Positions 46,222 through 55,158 of a stretch of DNA of 64,000 nucleotides are shown piece after piece. The stretch comes from Alphaproteobacteria bacterium (GTDB lineage: Bacteria > Pseudomonadota > Alphaproteobacteria > Caulobacterales > Aquidulcibacteraceae), in contig JAGWZE010000010.1 of the NCBI GenBank assembly GCA_018969015.1, positions 1 to 64,000 of the forward strand, given 5' to 3'. Within the stretch, counting starts at the first letter, position 1. The number at the start of each line of letters is the position of its first letter. A program made the translations under genes and the position numbers. Under the pieces are notes generated by a model. The model did not search any database and had not been told where the DNA came from. It was given only the letters and a program-made list of their open reading frames with translations.

Positions 46222-46254
46222 TACCGTTCGGTACTTTCAGTACCGGGCGGTACG
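46222..46254. promoter_or_regulatory. Twin GTACCGnnCGGTAC operators
   Basis: GTACCGTTCGGTAC (46222-46235) and GTACCGGGCGGTAC (46241-46254) are both perfect palindromes with a 2-nt centre, 19 bp apart centre to centre. A further GTACC half-site adjoins on the left. They lie 45 bp upstream of the TetR gene start, in its promoter region. The duplicated perfect symmetry is strong evidence of a protein-binding site. Confidence 0.8.
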
Positions 46255-46305
46255 GGCGCCGTCAAGAGGCGGCCCCGGCGTTGCCCCCGCACGGTCTGGC
46301 CGGCG

Positions 46306-48204
46306 CTAGAACGCCTCCCAGCCATCCTCGTCCTGGCGCGGCGCGACCTTCACCGCCGCGCCGCCGCGGCCGATCGTCTTGAGCGCGGGCGCCTTGGCCG
46401 GCGGACGCGCCGGCGGCTTCGGCGCCGCCGCGCGCGCCATGCCCAGATCGAACGCGGAGAGCGAGCGCTCGAGCGCATCGGCTTCGCGCGCGAGGCCATG
46501 GCTCGCGGCCGTCGACTGCTCGACCATCGCGGCGTTCTGCTGGGTCACCTGGTCCATCTGGTTGATGGCGGCGTTGACCTGCGCCAGCGCGGTCGCCTGC
46601 TGTTCCGCCGACGCCGCGATCTCCATCACGAGCGTGTCGATCTCCAGCACGCGCGCGACGATGCGATGAAGCGCATCGCCGCTCTGCCCGACGAGGCCGA
46701 CACCGGCGTCGACGTGCCCGGCGCTTTCGGTGATCAGGAGCTTGATCTCCTTGGCGGCGTCGGCGGAGCGCTGCGCCAGCGCGCGCACTTCCTGCGCCAC
46801 GACGGCGAAGCCGCGGCCCGCCTCGCCTGCCCGCGCGGCTTCGACGCCGGCATTGAGCGCGAGGAGGTTCGTCTGGAAGGCGATCTCGTCGATGACGCCG
46901 ATGATCTGCGCGATCTTGCGGGCCGAGTTCTCGATCGCGTTCATGGCCTCGACGGCGTCGCGCACGACGACCCCGGAAGATTCCGCCTCGTTGCGCGCCG
47001 ACTGAACGATGGTGGACGCGCGTTTGGCGCCGTGCGCCGTCTTACCGATCGTCGCCGTCACTTCATCGAGCGCCGCGGCGGTTTCCTCGAGGCTCGCGGC
47101 CTGCTGCTCGGTCCGGCGGGAGAGATCGTCGGCCGCCGCGCTGATCTCCGTGGAGCCCGTGCGGATCACCGTGGCGTTCTCGAGAATCTGGCGCATCGGC
47201 TCGCGCAGTTTGGCCGTGGCGGCGTTGAAATCGGCCCGCAGGCTTTCATAGGCGGCCGGGAACGGCTCGCGAATCTCGATCGTGAGATCGCCGTGGGCGA
47301 GGCGGTCGAGCGCATCCCCCAGGGCGCCCACGGCGTGCTGCAGTTCGGCGGCGGCTTCAGCGCGCGCGGCCTCGTTGCTCGCGCGCTCGGCGTCGGCCTC
47401 CGCGCGCGCGGCGTCCTGCTCCGCCCGCAGCCGGATGGTCTCTGCCGCGTTTGCCTTGAAGACGTCGAGGGCGCGGGCAAGTTCGCCGAACTCGTCCTTT
47501 CGATCCGCGCCTTCGACCGGCGCCGCCAGATCACCATTGGCGAGGCGCGTGATCGTCGACGTCACGTGGGAGACAGGCCGGCCGAGGATCCGCTGCAGCG
47601 CGACCGCCAGGACGAGGCCGACGACCAGCGCAAGCCCTATGGCGATCGAGGCATAGAACACCGTTTCCTTGGCGGTGCGCGACATCTGCGCGCCGATCTC
47701 GTCCTGACGCGCCCGAAGCGCGTCGTTCAGCACCTTGATGCGCGCAACCATGTCCTTCGCGACGGCGTTGCGCGGCGCCTCGCCGTCGCGCGGCGCGGCC
47801 ATCGCCGCTTCGACATATCTGTCGAACGCCGCGCTGAGCGCGAGAATGTCCTTGGCGATCGCCGCATCGGTCACGAAGCGGCTCGCAGCGGCGAGGTCCT
47901 TCTTTGCGAGGACGTGATTTTCGCCCAGCGTGGCGATGGCCTCGCGGGCCTTTTCGCTGTTTCCGGCCTCGGTATGTCGGAGGTAGTCGCGCGCGGCGAT
48001 CCGCATGGTCGACATTTCGAGATTGGCTTCGCCGATCGACGACTTGGCCGACACCGACGCGCGGTAGGCGTCGGTCAGGCGTTGGACGGACGACATCTGC
48101 AGCAGGACGAAGCCGAGCGACACCAACGTCAAAAGGACAAGGCCGCCCAAGGCGATCCGAAGCTTCGTCGAAAACCGTGCGTTCTCGGCGTACCACTTCA
48201 GCAT
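46306..48204 (-). CDS. Methyl-accepting chemotaxis protein
   Basis: A 632-residue transducer. N-terminal TM1 (about 15-37) and TM2 (about 180-202) enclose a periplasmic helical sensor; HAMP domains follow ([20 protein letters not shown] and a second copy around [17 protein letters not shown]). The signalling tip is [21 protein letters not shown], the CheA/CheW-binding hairpin. The C-terminus is DGWEAF, resembling the pentapeptide that tethers CheR/CheB in some receptors. ATG 48204 is used with a weak GGGGAT site; an in-frame TTG lies 30 nt upstream. It stands alone, without adjacent che genes. The ligand is unknown. Confidence 0.93.
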   Translation of the reverse strand: MLKWYAENARFSTKLRIALGGLVLLTLVSLGFVLLQMSSVQRLTDAYRASVSAKSSIGEANLEMSTMRIAARDYLRHTEAGNSEKAREAIATLGENHVLAKKDLAAASRFVTDAAIAKDILALSAAFDRYVEAAMAAPRDGEAPRNAVAKDMVARIKVLNDALRARQDEIGAQMSRTAKETVFYASIAIGLALVVGLVLAVALQRILGRPVSHVTSTITRLANGDLAAPVEGADRKDEFGELARALDVFKANAAETIRLRAEQDAARAEADAERASNEAARAEAAAELQHAVGALGDALDRLAHGDLTIEIREPFPAAYESLRADFNAATAKLREPMRQILENATVIRTGSTEISAAADDLSRRTEQQAASLEETAAALDEVTATIGKTAHGAKRASTIVQSARNEAESSGVVVRDAVEAMNAIENSARKIAQIIGVIDEIAFQTNLLALNAGVEAARAGEAGRGFAVVAQEVRALAQRSADAAKEIKLLITESAGHVDAGVGLVGQSGDALHRIVARVLEIDTLVMEIAASAEQQATALAQVNAAINQMDQVTQQNAAMVEQSTAASHGLAREADALERSLSAFDLGMARAAAPKPPARPPAKAPALKTIGRGGAAVKVAPRQDEDGWEAF

Positions 48205-48346
48205 GATGCGATCCCCAACGACCAGCTCGGTCAAGCCTAAGCAGCTTGGGGGTCACTGCGTTTACCATGTGTGAAATCCAGCATGGCGCTACGTCACATT
48301 TTCTTGAGTATCCGCCATAAGCTATCCGCAGGACGGCCGACGGCCG

Positions 48347-49000
48347 CTACGCGGTCATTCCGCGGGCGAGGTCTTCCAAGGTCGCGGCCATCGCGGTCTC
48401 GAAGTCGATCCGCATGAACGCCAGCGAGGCGTCCGCGGCCAGAATGTCCTCGACCGCGGCCGGCGGACGGCTCATCGGCCCGAGCCCGATCGCGAGCGCG
48501 TGCGCGCGCAGGAACCACGTCGCGCCGAAGCCCGGGCGGGCGTCGATCGCCGCCTCCACGGCGCGGCCGATCCGGCCAAGACCGTCGCGCAGGAAGACCT
48601 TGAACGCCCGCAGCGCCTCGGCCGGCGCATTCGGTTCGAGGCGGCCGTGCAGAAGCTCCAGAAGCTTGAGAAGCACCGGCGCCCGCGCCAGGGAGCGCCC
48701 CACGAGCCGCGCGGCCGCACGCTTCGGCTCTCCCCGCAGGCGGGCCATGCCCGCCTCGATCTCGTCGAACCAGAGACCGAGATCCTCCTGCAACAGCGCG
48801 AGGAACAGCTCTTCCTTGGTGGAGAAGTAGAGATACGCCGCCCCTTTCGAGACGCCGGCCGCCTCGGCGACGTCCGCCATCGTAATGGCGTCATAGGGGC
48901 GATCGGCAATCGCGGCGCGCGCACATGCCACGAGCGCCGCGCGGCGCAGCGCGCGGTCTTCTTCGGTGCGGGCGCGGCGCTTGCCGTGGGGCAGCATCAT
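48347..49000 (-). CDS. TetR-family regulator coupled to an SDR gene
   Basis: A 217-residue TetR protein with HTH VACARAAIADRPYDAITMAD and AEAAGVSKGAAYLYFSTKEE. Its ATG overlaps the SDR stop codon as ATGA, so it is translated from the SDR transcript. The operator at 49858-49898 lies upstream of the SDR and would put both under its control. It is thus a repressor located downstream of its presumed target, an unusual order. Confidence 0.9.
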   Translation of the reverse strand: MMLPHGKRRARTEEDRALRRAALVACARAAIADRPYDAITMADVAEAAGVSKGAAYLYFSTKEELFLALLQEDLGLWFDEIEAGMARLRGEPKRAAARLVGRSLARAPVLLKLLELLHGRLEPNAPAEALRAFKVFLRDGLGRIGRAVEAAIDARPGFGATWFLRAHALAIGLGPMSRPPAAVEDILAADASLAFMRIDFETAMAATLEDLARGMTA

Positions 49001-49842
49001 TCAGGTCCGGGGGAGGGAAAATTCCCGCGCAGGAATCCATCCCAAGCCGCGTCCGACATCAAGCGGCGTTGCGCGAGCAGGAGATCGGCGGACGGCGTGA
49101 CGGTGTAGCGCGCTTTCGGCCGGCCGGCGGCGAGCGCGCGCGCGATCACCTTCGCGACCGCATCCGGCGGGCCGCCGAGCGCGGCGAGCGGACCGCGCTC
49201 GTAGACATCGGACGTGGCCTGCGCGACGGCGGCGTTGAACGCGGCGTACGGGCCCGGCTGCGGCGGCTCCATGGCGCGCCCCGCGGCCTCGGCGAACCCG
49301 GTGCGGATCAACCCGGGCTCGATGACGATGACGTCGACCCCGAACCCGCGCACCTCGAACCGCAGCGCATCCGAAAGCGCCTCGAGCGCGTGCTTGCTGG
49401 CGTGATAGGCGCCGCCGCCCGGAAAGGTCAGCTTGCCGCCCATCGACGAGACGTTGACGATCCGGCCGAAGCCCTGCGCGCGCATGCGCGGAAGAACGAG
49501 CTGCGCCATGCGCAGCGCGCCGAACGTGTTGGTCTCGAACTGCCGCCGCACGGCGTCGAGCGACAACGTCTCGAGCGCGCCGGATTGCGAATAGCCCGCA
49601 TTGTTGACGAGCACGCCCACCGCGCCTTCCCGCGCCTCGACGGCGGCGACGGCCTCCTGCATGGAGCGCTCGTCCGTGACGTCGAGCGCGAGCGTCTCGC
49701 AGCCGGCCTCGCGCAGGGCGGAAATCGCCTCCGCGCGCCGCGCCGTCGCATAGACGCGCCACCCCTTGCCGGCGAGACGGCGGGCCGTCGCCGCGCCGAT
49801 GCCCGAGGAACACCCGGTGATGAGGACTGCCTTGGAGACCAT
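48997..49842 (-). CDS. Short-chain dehydrogenase/reductase
   Basis: A 281-residue classical SDR. The cofactor motif is TGCSSGIG (about 8-15), with NNAGYS, the catalytic Ser in IVNVSSMGG and the Y-x3-K motif in YHASK. ATG 49842 is preceded by AAGGGG; the longer open frame continues through an antisense-like region and is rejected. It forms a two-gene unit with the TetR (4-bp overlap) and is divergent from the royal-jelly-type gene. It oxidises or reduces a hydroxyl or keto substrate that is not identified. Confidence 0.92.
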   Translation of the reverse strand: MVSKAVLITGCSSGIGAATARRLAGKGWRVYATARRAEAISALREAGCETLALDVTDERSMQEAVAAVEAREGAVGVLVNNAGYSQSGALETLSLDAVRRQFETNTFGALRMAQLVLPRMRAQGFGRIVNVSSMGGKLTFPGGGAYHASKHALEALSDALRFEVRGFGVDVIVIEPGLIRTGFAEAAGRAMEPPQPGPYAAFNAAVAQATSDVYERGPLAALGGPPDAVAKVIARALAAGRPKARYTVTPSADLLLAQRRLMSDAAWDGFLRGNFPSPGPE

Positions 49843-49857
49843 CGTGACGCCCCTTGC

Positions 49858-49898
49858 AAATGACTGTTGGTCGGTTATTAATTGACCAATGGTCATTT
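49858..49898. promoter_or_regulatory. Double TGACC-type operator in a divergent promoter
   Basis: A 41-bp imperfect palindrome between the SDR and the royal-jelly-type gene, with arms 49858-49876 and 49880-49898 (15/19 complementary). Each arm holds a 13-bp site: TGACTGTTGGTCG and the perfect TGACCAATGGTCA, 22 bp centre to centre, about two helical turns. It overlaps the divergent promoters and suits the TetR encoded nearby. Confidence 0.7.
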
Positions 49899-49914
49899 GT
49901 CGAGAGGCCGAACG

Positions 49915-51051
49915 ATGCTGAAGCTCCTGCGCATGGGCGCAATCGTGGTGGGTGTGGTGATCGCGGCCGCCGCGGGCGGACTTTATCTGCGGTACGGCGG
50001 GGGCGCGCCGTTTCCGGGCAAGCCGGGCGCGCCGCTCCTGCCGGCCGCGGCGCTCGAGATCGTCGCGAGCCTTCCCGAGCCTCCGGGCAACGTTGCGGTG
50101 AGCGCGGACGGGCGCGTGTTCGTCACCATCCACCCGGAAGCGAAGCCGCAGGACCTGCACGTCGTCGAGCTCGTCGGCGGCAAGGCGGTTCCCTACCCGG
50201 ACGCCGCCGCGCAAAATACCCTCTACACCGCGCCGCAGGGCATTCGCATCGACCGCCAGGGGCGGCTGTGGACGATCGACCATGGCGACAACGGCATCGC
50301 GCCCGCACGGCTCGTCGCCATCGATCTCGCCACGGGCAAGGTCGCGCACGACCACACCTTCGATCGCACGATCGCGCCGACGCTCTCCTATCTGCAGGAC
50401 CTCGTGATCTCGCCGGACGGGCGCACGATCTACATCGCCGACGTCTCGTTCTTCCGGCAGACGCCCGGCCTCATCGTCTATGACGTGACCTCCAAGGCCG
50501 CGCGCCGCGTGCTCGACACGCATCCCAGCGTCGAACCGCAAGGCTACAAGGTGCGCGTCGGCGACGGCTACATGGAGCGCCTCGGCGGCCTGATCGCCCT
50601 CAAGCCCGGGCTCGATTCGATCGCGCTTTCGATCGGTGGCGGCACGCTCTTTCTTGGCCCGATGTCCGGCGGCGATCTGTGGGCCGTCGACACGGCCTCG
50701 CTGCGCGATACGACGCTCGCGCCGGACGCGCTCGCGGCACGGGTCCGCAAGATTGCGGAAAAGCCGCTGAGCGACGGCGCCTCCGCCGATGACAAGGGCC
50801 GCATCTACCTGACCGACGTGGAGAACCACGGCGTCGTGCGCGTGACGCCGGGCGGCGGCCGCGAAACGCTCGTCAACGATCCGCGGATCAGATGGGCCGA
50901 CGGGCTCTCGTTCGGGCCGGACGGGTGGCTGTACGTGTCCGACAGCGCGATTCCCTGGATCGCCCTGCGCTCGCGCGCAGACGTCGCGGCCGCGGGCCCG
51001 TACTTCGTCTGGCGGTTCAAGCCCGGCGCGACGGCGCCGGCCGGACAATAG
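49915..51051 (+). CDS. Royal-jelly/yellow-type beta-propeller protein
   Basis: A 378-residue protein with a membrane anchor or signal (about residues 5-23, MGAIVVGVVIAAAAGGLYL) followed by a predicted six-bladed propeller. Matches to the major royal jelly protein/yellow family are PQGIRIDRQGRLWTIDHGDN, SPDGRTIYIADVSF, LTDVENHGVVRV and WADGLSFGPDGWLYVSDSAI. Insect homologues include L-dopachrome-related enzymes; bacterial ones are usually uncharacterised or lactonase-like. The ATG follows GAGAGG. It lies divergent from the SDR-TetR pair and is probably controlled by the same operator. The function is unknown. Confidence 0.8.
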   Translation: MLKLLRMGAIVVGVVIAAAAGGLYLRYGGGAPFPGKPGAPLLPAAALEIVASLPEPPGNVAVSADGRVFVTIHPEAKPQDLHVVELVGGKAVPYPDAAAQNTLYTAPQGIRIDRQGRLWTIDHGDNGIAPARLVAIDLATGKVAHDHTFDRTIAPTLSYLQDLVISPDGRTIYIADVSFFRQTPGLIVYDVTSKAARRVLDTHPSVEPQGYKVRVGDGYMERLGGLIALKPGLDSIALSIGGGTLFLGPMSGGDLWAVDTASLRDTTLAPDALAARVRKIAEKPLSDGASADDKGRIYLTDVENHGVVRVTPGGGRETLVNDPRIRWADGLSFGPDGWLYVSDSAIPWIALRSRADVAAAGPYFVWRFKPGATAPAGQ

Positions 51052-51054
51052 GCT

Positions 51055-51888
51055 TCAGGACTTGGGGCGCTCCGCGCCGAGCTGGGCCGCGTAGCCCGAC
51101 GCCACGAGCTGCGCCATCATATCGAACAGGCGCTCGGGATCGGCGCGCCGCAGCCGCGCCGCTTCCGCCTCCCCGCCTTCGGCGAGGATCAGTTCGCGGG
51201 CGCCGGTGCGGATCGCCTCGACGATGCGCGCGGCGGCGTCTTCGGGCGCCATGCCCTGGTCGATCGCGGCGTCGCTGAAGCCACGCGCCGTCGCGTCGGC
51301 GCCGAGCGCGTTCTTCGAGACGTTCGTGCGCACCGAGCCCGGCGCGACGACGAGCACCTTCAGCCCCAGCGGCTCGGTTTCGGCGCGCACGCTGTCGCTG
51401 TAGCCGATGAGGCCGTGCTTGGCGGCGCTGTAGGCGCTCCGCAGCGGCGAGCCGACGATCCCCGCCACGCTCGAGATCGACACGATGTGCCCGCGGCGCG
51501 CCGCCGCCATGCGCGGCAGGACCGCCTGCGTGAGCGCGATCGGCGCCAGAAGATCGACGGCGATCACCTTCTCGTACACCGCAAACACCGTTTCGACGGC
51601 GAGCGAGCGCTGCGAGATGCCGGCATTGTTGACGAGGCACAGCGTTGCGCCGCGCGCGCCGGCCCAGGCGAACGCGGTGTCGGCGTGACCAGGGATCGCG
51701 GCGTGATCCGTCGCTTCGAACGGCAGCACGAGCGCCTCCCGCGAGAGCGTGCGCGCGACGTCGGCCAGCGCCTGCTCGTTGCGGCCGGAGAGGATGAGAT
51801 GCGCGCCGGCGCGATCCAGCGCCGCGGCAAGCGCGGCGCCGATCCCCGAAGAGGCGCCCGTGATCCACCAGGCCTGGGTCTCGAACAT
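51055..51888 (-). CDS. Short-chain dehydrogenase/reductase
   Basis: A 277-residue SDR. The cofactor motif is ITGASSGIG near residue 9, NNAGIS is present, the catalytic Ser is in SISSVAGI and the Tyr/Lys pair is in YSAAKHG. It is convergent with the royal-jelly-type gene (3 bp apart), and lies 64 bp downstream of the nitroreductase gene on the same strand, so it may be the last gene of the operon that begins with D-cysteine desulfhydrase. Confidence 0.9.
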   Translation of the reverse strand: MFETQAWWITGASSGIGAALAAALDRAGAHLILSGRNEQALADVARTLSREALVLPFEATDHAAIPGHADTAFAWAGARGATLCLVNNAGISQRSLAVETVFAVYEKVIAVDLLAPIALTQAVLPRMAAARRGHIVSISSVAGIVGSPLRSAYSAAKHGLIGYSDSVRAETEPLGLKVLVVAPGSVRTNVSKNALGADATARGFSDAAIDQGMAPEDAAARIVEAIRTGARELILAEGGEAEAARLRRADPERLFDMMAQLVASGYAAQLGAERPKS

Positions 51889-51952
51889 GTGCGCCTCCTG
51901 CTTTTCGTAGTTGTCGAAACGACCCGTATCTCACGCCGCGCGCGGCGGCGGC

Positions 51953-52633
51953 CTAGGCGTCGTCGAAGCCGACGAACACGGCGGCTTCGTCCACCGATTT
52001 GCGCCGTGAGACGACGGCGTTGGCGGGGAAGCTGTCGTCCGGATAGCCCATGGCGACGCAGATCATGATCACCTGATCGTCCGGAATGCCCGCATGCTCG
52101 CGCACGACCGGCGACTGCATGATCCCCTGGCTGTTGATCACGCAGCCAAGGCCCCGCGACCAGGCGGCGTTGACGAGCGCGTTCGTCACGGCGCCGCAAT
52201 CGAACGCGGCGATGTCGCCGCCCTGCAGCACGCGATCATAGGTGACGACGATCGACACCGGCGCGTCAAACTGGCGGAAGCCGCGCAGCACCCAGTCCTT
52301 GCGCTTCACCTGGTCCTCGCGCGCGATGTCCATCGCCGCGAACAGCTGCTTGGCGATCTCGATCTGCCGTTCGCGATGCACGCCTTCATAGGCGCCGTGC
52401 GACCGAAACTCGCGCGAATCCGGCACGCCGGCGAGATTGCGCTCCACATTGCCGGCACGAATCCGATCGAGCGGCGCGCCGGTGAGGACGTAGAAGTTCC
52501 AGGGCTGCGTGTTGAGCGAGGAGGGCGCGCGCATCGCCAGATGCAGCACTTCGCGGATCACCGCGGGGGGAACGGGGTCTTTCTTGAAGCCGCGAATGCT
52601 GCGCCGGCCGAGAACGACTTCGTCATAGGTCAT
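51953..52633 (-). CDS. Nitroreductase family protein
   Basis: A 226-residue FMN-dependent nitroreductase-like enzyme. Family marks are RRSIRGFKKDPVP, the FMN contacts in RAPSSLNTQPWNFYV, and the C-terminal MGYPDDSFPANAV-type segment. It starts at ATG 52633 behind a GGAAGGGG-like site. It lies 37 bp downstream of an SDR gene in the minus-strand operon. Its physiological substrate is not given by sequence; the operon context does not decide it. Confidence 0.9.
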   Translation of the reverse strand: MTYDEVVLGRRSIRGFKKDPVPPAVIREVLHLAMRAPSSLNTQPWNFYVLTGAPLDRIRAGNVERNLAGVPDSREFRSHGAYEGVHRERQIEIAKQLFAAMDIAREDQVKRKDWVLRGFRQFDAPVSIVVTYDRVLQGGDIAAFDCGAVTNALVNAAWSRGLGCVINSQGIMQSPVVREHAGIPDDQVIMICVAMGYPDDSFPANAVVSRRKSVDEAAVFVGFDDA

Positions 52634-52670
52634 GCGCGCCCCTTCCCTAACGTTCGCGCCTGCCGCCGCG

Positions 52671-53354
52671 TCAGGTGCGCGCGGCGACGAGCACTTCCGC
52701 GCCGGTGATCGCGCGGGCGCCGTCGGAAAGCAAGAAGGCGATCGTATCGGCCAGCGCGTCGGGCGCGACCCAGCGGCTCGCATCGGCGTCGGGCATGTCG
52801 GCGCGATTGGCGGGCGTATCGATCGTGGTGGGCGCGACCGCGTTCACGCGCACGCCCTTGTCCTTCAATTCTTCGGCGAGCGCTTCGGTCAGGCGCGACA
52901 CGGACGCTTTGGATGCGGCATAGGCGCCCATCCCGCCGGCGGCGCGGCGCGCGCCCGCGGCCGCGACATTGACGATCGCGCCGCCGCCTTTCTGCAGGAA
53001 CGGCAACGCCGCGGTCGAGGCGTTCACGGCAGTGACGACGTTGATGTCGAACATGCGCCGCCAGGCCGCGAGGCCGGCGTCCTGCACATGCCCCCAGACG
53101 AACCCGCCCGCCACGTTGACGAGGCCGCCGAGCGCGCCGCCTGCGGCGTTTGCGGCATCCGAGATCGCCTTGGCGGCGGCGTCCGCATCGGAGAGATCGG
53201 CGGCGGCGACGCCCGCCTCGGGCGCCGCGCGCACGTCGAGGCCGGCGACGTCGACGCCCGCGGCGCGCAGGCGCGTGACGACCGCGCGCCCCAGCGCGCC
53301 GGAGGCGCCGGTGACGACGACGCGGCCCGGAATGGCGAACGTGAGCGTGCCCAT
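52671..53354 (-). CDS. Short-chain dehydrogenase/reductase
   Basis: A 227-residue SDR. The cofactor motif is VVTGASGALGRAV (near 13-25), a VNVAGG segment replaces the canonical NNAG, and the catalytic region reads YAASKASV. It starts at ATG 53354 with a GGGGATC-like site and ends 37 bp before the nitroreductase start. It is part of the minus-strand operon that starts with D-cysteine desulfhydrase and the racemase. The substrate is unknown. Confidence 0.9.
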   Translation of the reverse strand: MGTLTFAIPGRVVVTGASGALGRAVVTRLRAAGVDVAGLDVRAAPEAGVAAADLSDADAAAKAISDAANAAGGALGGLVNVAGGFVWGHVQDAGLAAWRRMFDINVVTAVNASTAALPFLQKGGGAIVNVAAAGARRAAGGMGAYAASKASVSRLTEALAEELKDKGVRVNAVAPTTIDTPANRADMPDADASRWVAPDALADTIAFLLSDGARAITGAEVLVAART

Positions 53355-53374
53355 GATGATCCCCTTCGTTCGGA

Positions 53375-54058
53375 TTACGCCTGCAGGCGCGGAATAGTTG
53401 CCGCCACGAGCGCGTCGAGGCTGTCGACGAGTGGCGCTTCGACATCGGCCTGCGTGAGCACGAGACCAACTTCGGTGCAGCCCGCCACGAGGGCCGCCGC
53501 GCCCGCGTCCAAGAGCGCGGCGACGAAGCCCGTCATGGCCGCACGTTCGCCCGCGCCGCGATGCCCGGCCTTGATCCGATAGACGGTCTGCATGAAGGCA
53601 GCCTGCGCCGGCGCGTCGAGCAGGATGGGCCGCGCGCCGCGTGCGACGAGGGCGTCCTGGTACAAGCCCGCGCCGAGGCAACCGTCGACGGCGAGCACGC
53701 CGACGCGCGTGGCGCCGCCGCGAAGCGCGGCCTGCGTCGTTGCGGCGATGATGTCGACGAACGGCCCCGGCGCGGCCGCTTCGATCTCGGCGCGATACGT
53801 GTGCGCGGTGTTGCAGGGCATGGCGAGCACTTCGGCGCCGGCCGCGCGCAGGCCACGGGCCATCGCTGCGAGGTAGGCGCCCGGAGAAGGCCCTTCGCCG
53901 CGCTGGGCGGCGTTGCGATCGGGCACGCGCGGATCGCAATCGACGAGAATGCGCGGATGGTCCTGGTCGCGCGTGGCGGGCATGGCGGCGGTGAGGCGCG
54001 CGCAGAAATCGAACGTCGCCGCCGGCCCCATGCCGCCGAGAACGCCGAGCGTCTTCAC
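53375..54058 (-). CDS. Aspartate/glutamate racemase family protein
   Basis: A 227-residue cofactor-independent racemase. The two catalytic cysteines are C82 (MPCNTAHTY) and C194 (VAGCTEVGL), with the family N-terminus KTLGVLGGMGP. The GTG start at 54058 overlaps the D-cysteine desulfhydrase stop as GTGA and gives that N-terminus; the longer open frame is rejected. Interconverts L- and D-aspartate or glutamate. It is translationally coupled to the desulfhydrase, which favours a D-amino-acid pathway. Confidence 0.93.
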   Translation of the reverse strand: MKTLGVLGGMGPAATFDFCARLTAAMPATRDQDHPRILVDCDPRVPDRNAAQRGEGPSPGAYLAAMARGLRAAGAEVLAMPCNTAHTYRAEIEAAAPGPFVDIIAATTQAALRGGATRVGVLAVDGCLGAGLYQDALVARGARPILLDAPAQAAFMQTVYRIKAGHRGAGERAAMTGFVAALLDAGAAALVAGCTEVGLVLTQADVEAPLVDSLDALVAATIPRLQA

Positions 54059-55050
54059 GCCAGGAACACGTCGGCGAACGCCGACAGCGACGGCGCGCCG
54101 CCGGTGTGGAGGAAGACGACCGTTTCGCCCTTCTTGAAGCGGCCCTGGCGGATCAGCCCGATCAGGCCCGCCATCGCCTTGCCGGTATAGACCGGATCGA
54201 GCAGCACGCCCTCGAGCGACGCGACCATCCGCACGGCTTCGATCATCTCGTCCGTGGGCAGAGAATAGCCCGCGCCGACATAGCCATCCTCGACGACGAC
54301 GGCCTCGCGCGCCGGCGCAGCGGCGCCGAGCAGCGTGGCGCACTCGACGGCGAGCTTGTGGACGTTCGGCTCCTGCTCACCGCGCGGCCGGCGCACGCTG
54401 ACGCCGGTGACGGGCAGACGCGCATCGAGCGCGGCAAGGCCCGCGACCAGCCCCGCATGCGTGCCGGCGCTTCCGCTGGCGCACACGAACTGATCGAGCC
54501 GCACGCCGAGCTCGAACGCCTGCTGCATCAGTTCCTGCGCGCAGGCGGCATAGCCGAGCGCGCCACGCGCGTTGGAGCCGCCGCCCGGCAGCACGTACGC
54601 CTTGCGCCCAAGCGCCGCCACGGCCGCGGCTTCCTGCTCCATGCGCGCGGCGAGGTCCGTCCCGGCGGGGACGACGTCGATCGCTTCGACGCCGAGCAGA
54701 TGGAACAGAAGATTGTTGCCGGAGGCGCCGGGCCGGTACGAGTTCGGCACCCGCTCTTCCAGGATCAGGCGGCACTTCAACCCTTCGGCCGCGGCGGCGG
54801 CGGCGGTCAGGCGGCAGTGGTTGGACTGCACGGCCCCGACGGTGATGAGCGTGTCGGCGCCATGCGCCAGCGCATCGGCGACGAGGAACTCGAGCTTGCG
54901 CGTCTTGTTGCCGCCGCCGGCGAGGCCGAGCAGGTCGTCCCGCTTGAACCAGATGTCGGGCCCGCCGAGATGCGCGCTCAAGCGGCGCGCGGGCTCGAGC
55001 GGCGTGGCGTGGGGCGTGTAGCGGCGGCGGGGGAAATCGAACAGGCGCAT
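54055..55050 (-). CDS. dcyD: D-cysteine desulfhydrase / ACC deaminase family PLP enzyme
   Basis: A 331-residue PLP enzyme. It has PLP Lys49 in GGGNKTRKLE and the substrate loop S76-N77-H78 in AVQSNHCR, as in D-cysteine desulfhydrase and ACC deaminase. It would release sulfide, pyruvate and ammonia from D-cysteine. ATG 55050 is used because GGGCGAGGG lies just upstream and the protein then has the normal N-terminus MRLFDFPRR; an in-frame upstream start exists. It begins the operon with the Asp/Glu racemase. The ACC deaminase and DcyD activities cannot be told apart by sequence alone; the length and motif fit DcyD. Confidence 0.85.
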   Translation of the reverse strand: MRLFDFPRRRYTPHATPLEPARRLSAHLGGPDIWFKRDDLLGLAGGGNKTRKLEFLVADALAHGADTLITVGAVQSNHCRLTAAAAAAEGLKCRLILEERVPNSYRPGASGNNLLFHLLGVEAIDVVPAGTDLAARMEQEAAAVAALGRKAYVLPGGGSNARGALGYAACAQELMQQAFELGVRLDQFVCASGSAGTHAGLVAGLAALDARLPVTGVSVRRPRGEQEPNVHKLAVECATLLGAAAPAREAVVVEDGYVGAGYSLPTDEMIEAVRMVASLEGVLLDPVYTGKAMAGLIGLIRQGRFKKGETVVFLHTGGAPSLSAFADVFLA

Positions 55051-55158
55051 CCCTCGCCCATAGGGCCAAAGCGTCGTCATTTCCAGCCGCAACCGGCGCC
55101 GCGCCCTTCCCCTTGCCCGCGGGCGCGGCTAGCTGTGACCACGATCAAGGGGAGCCTC

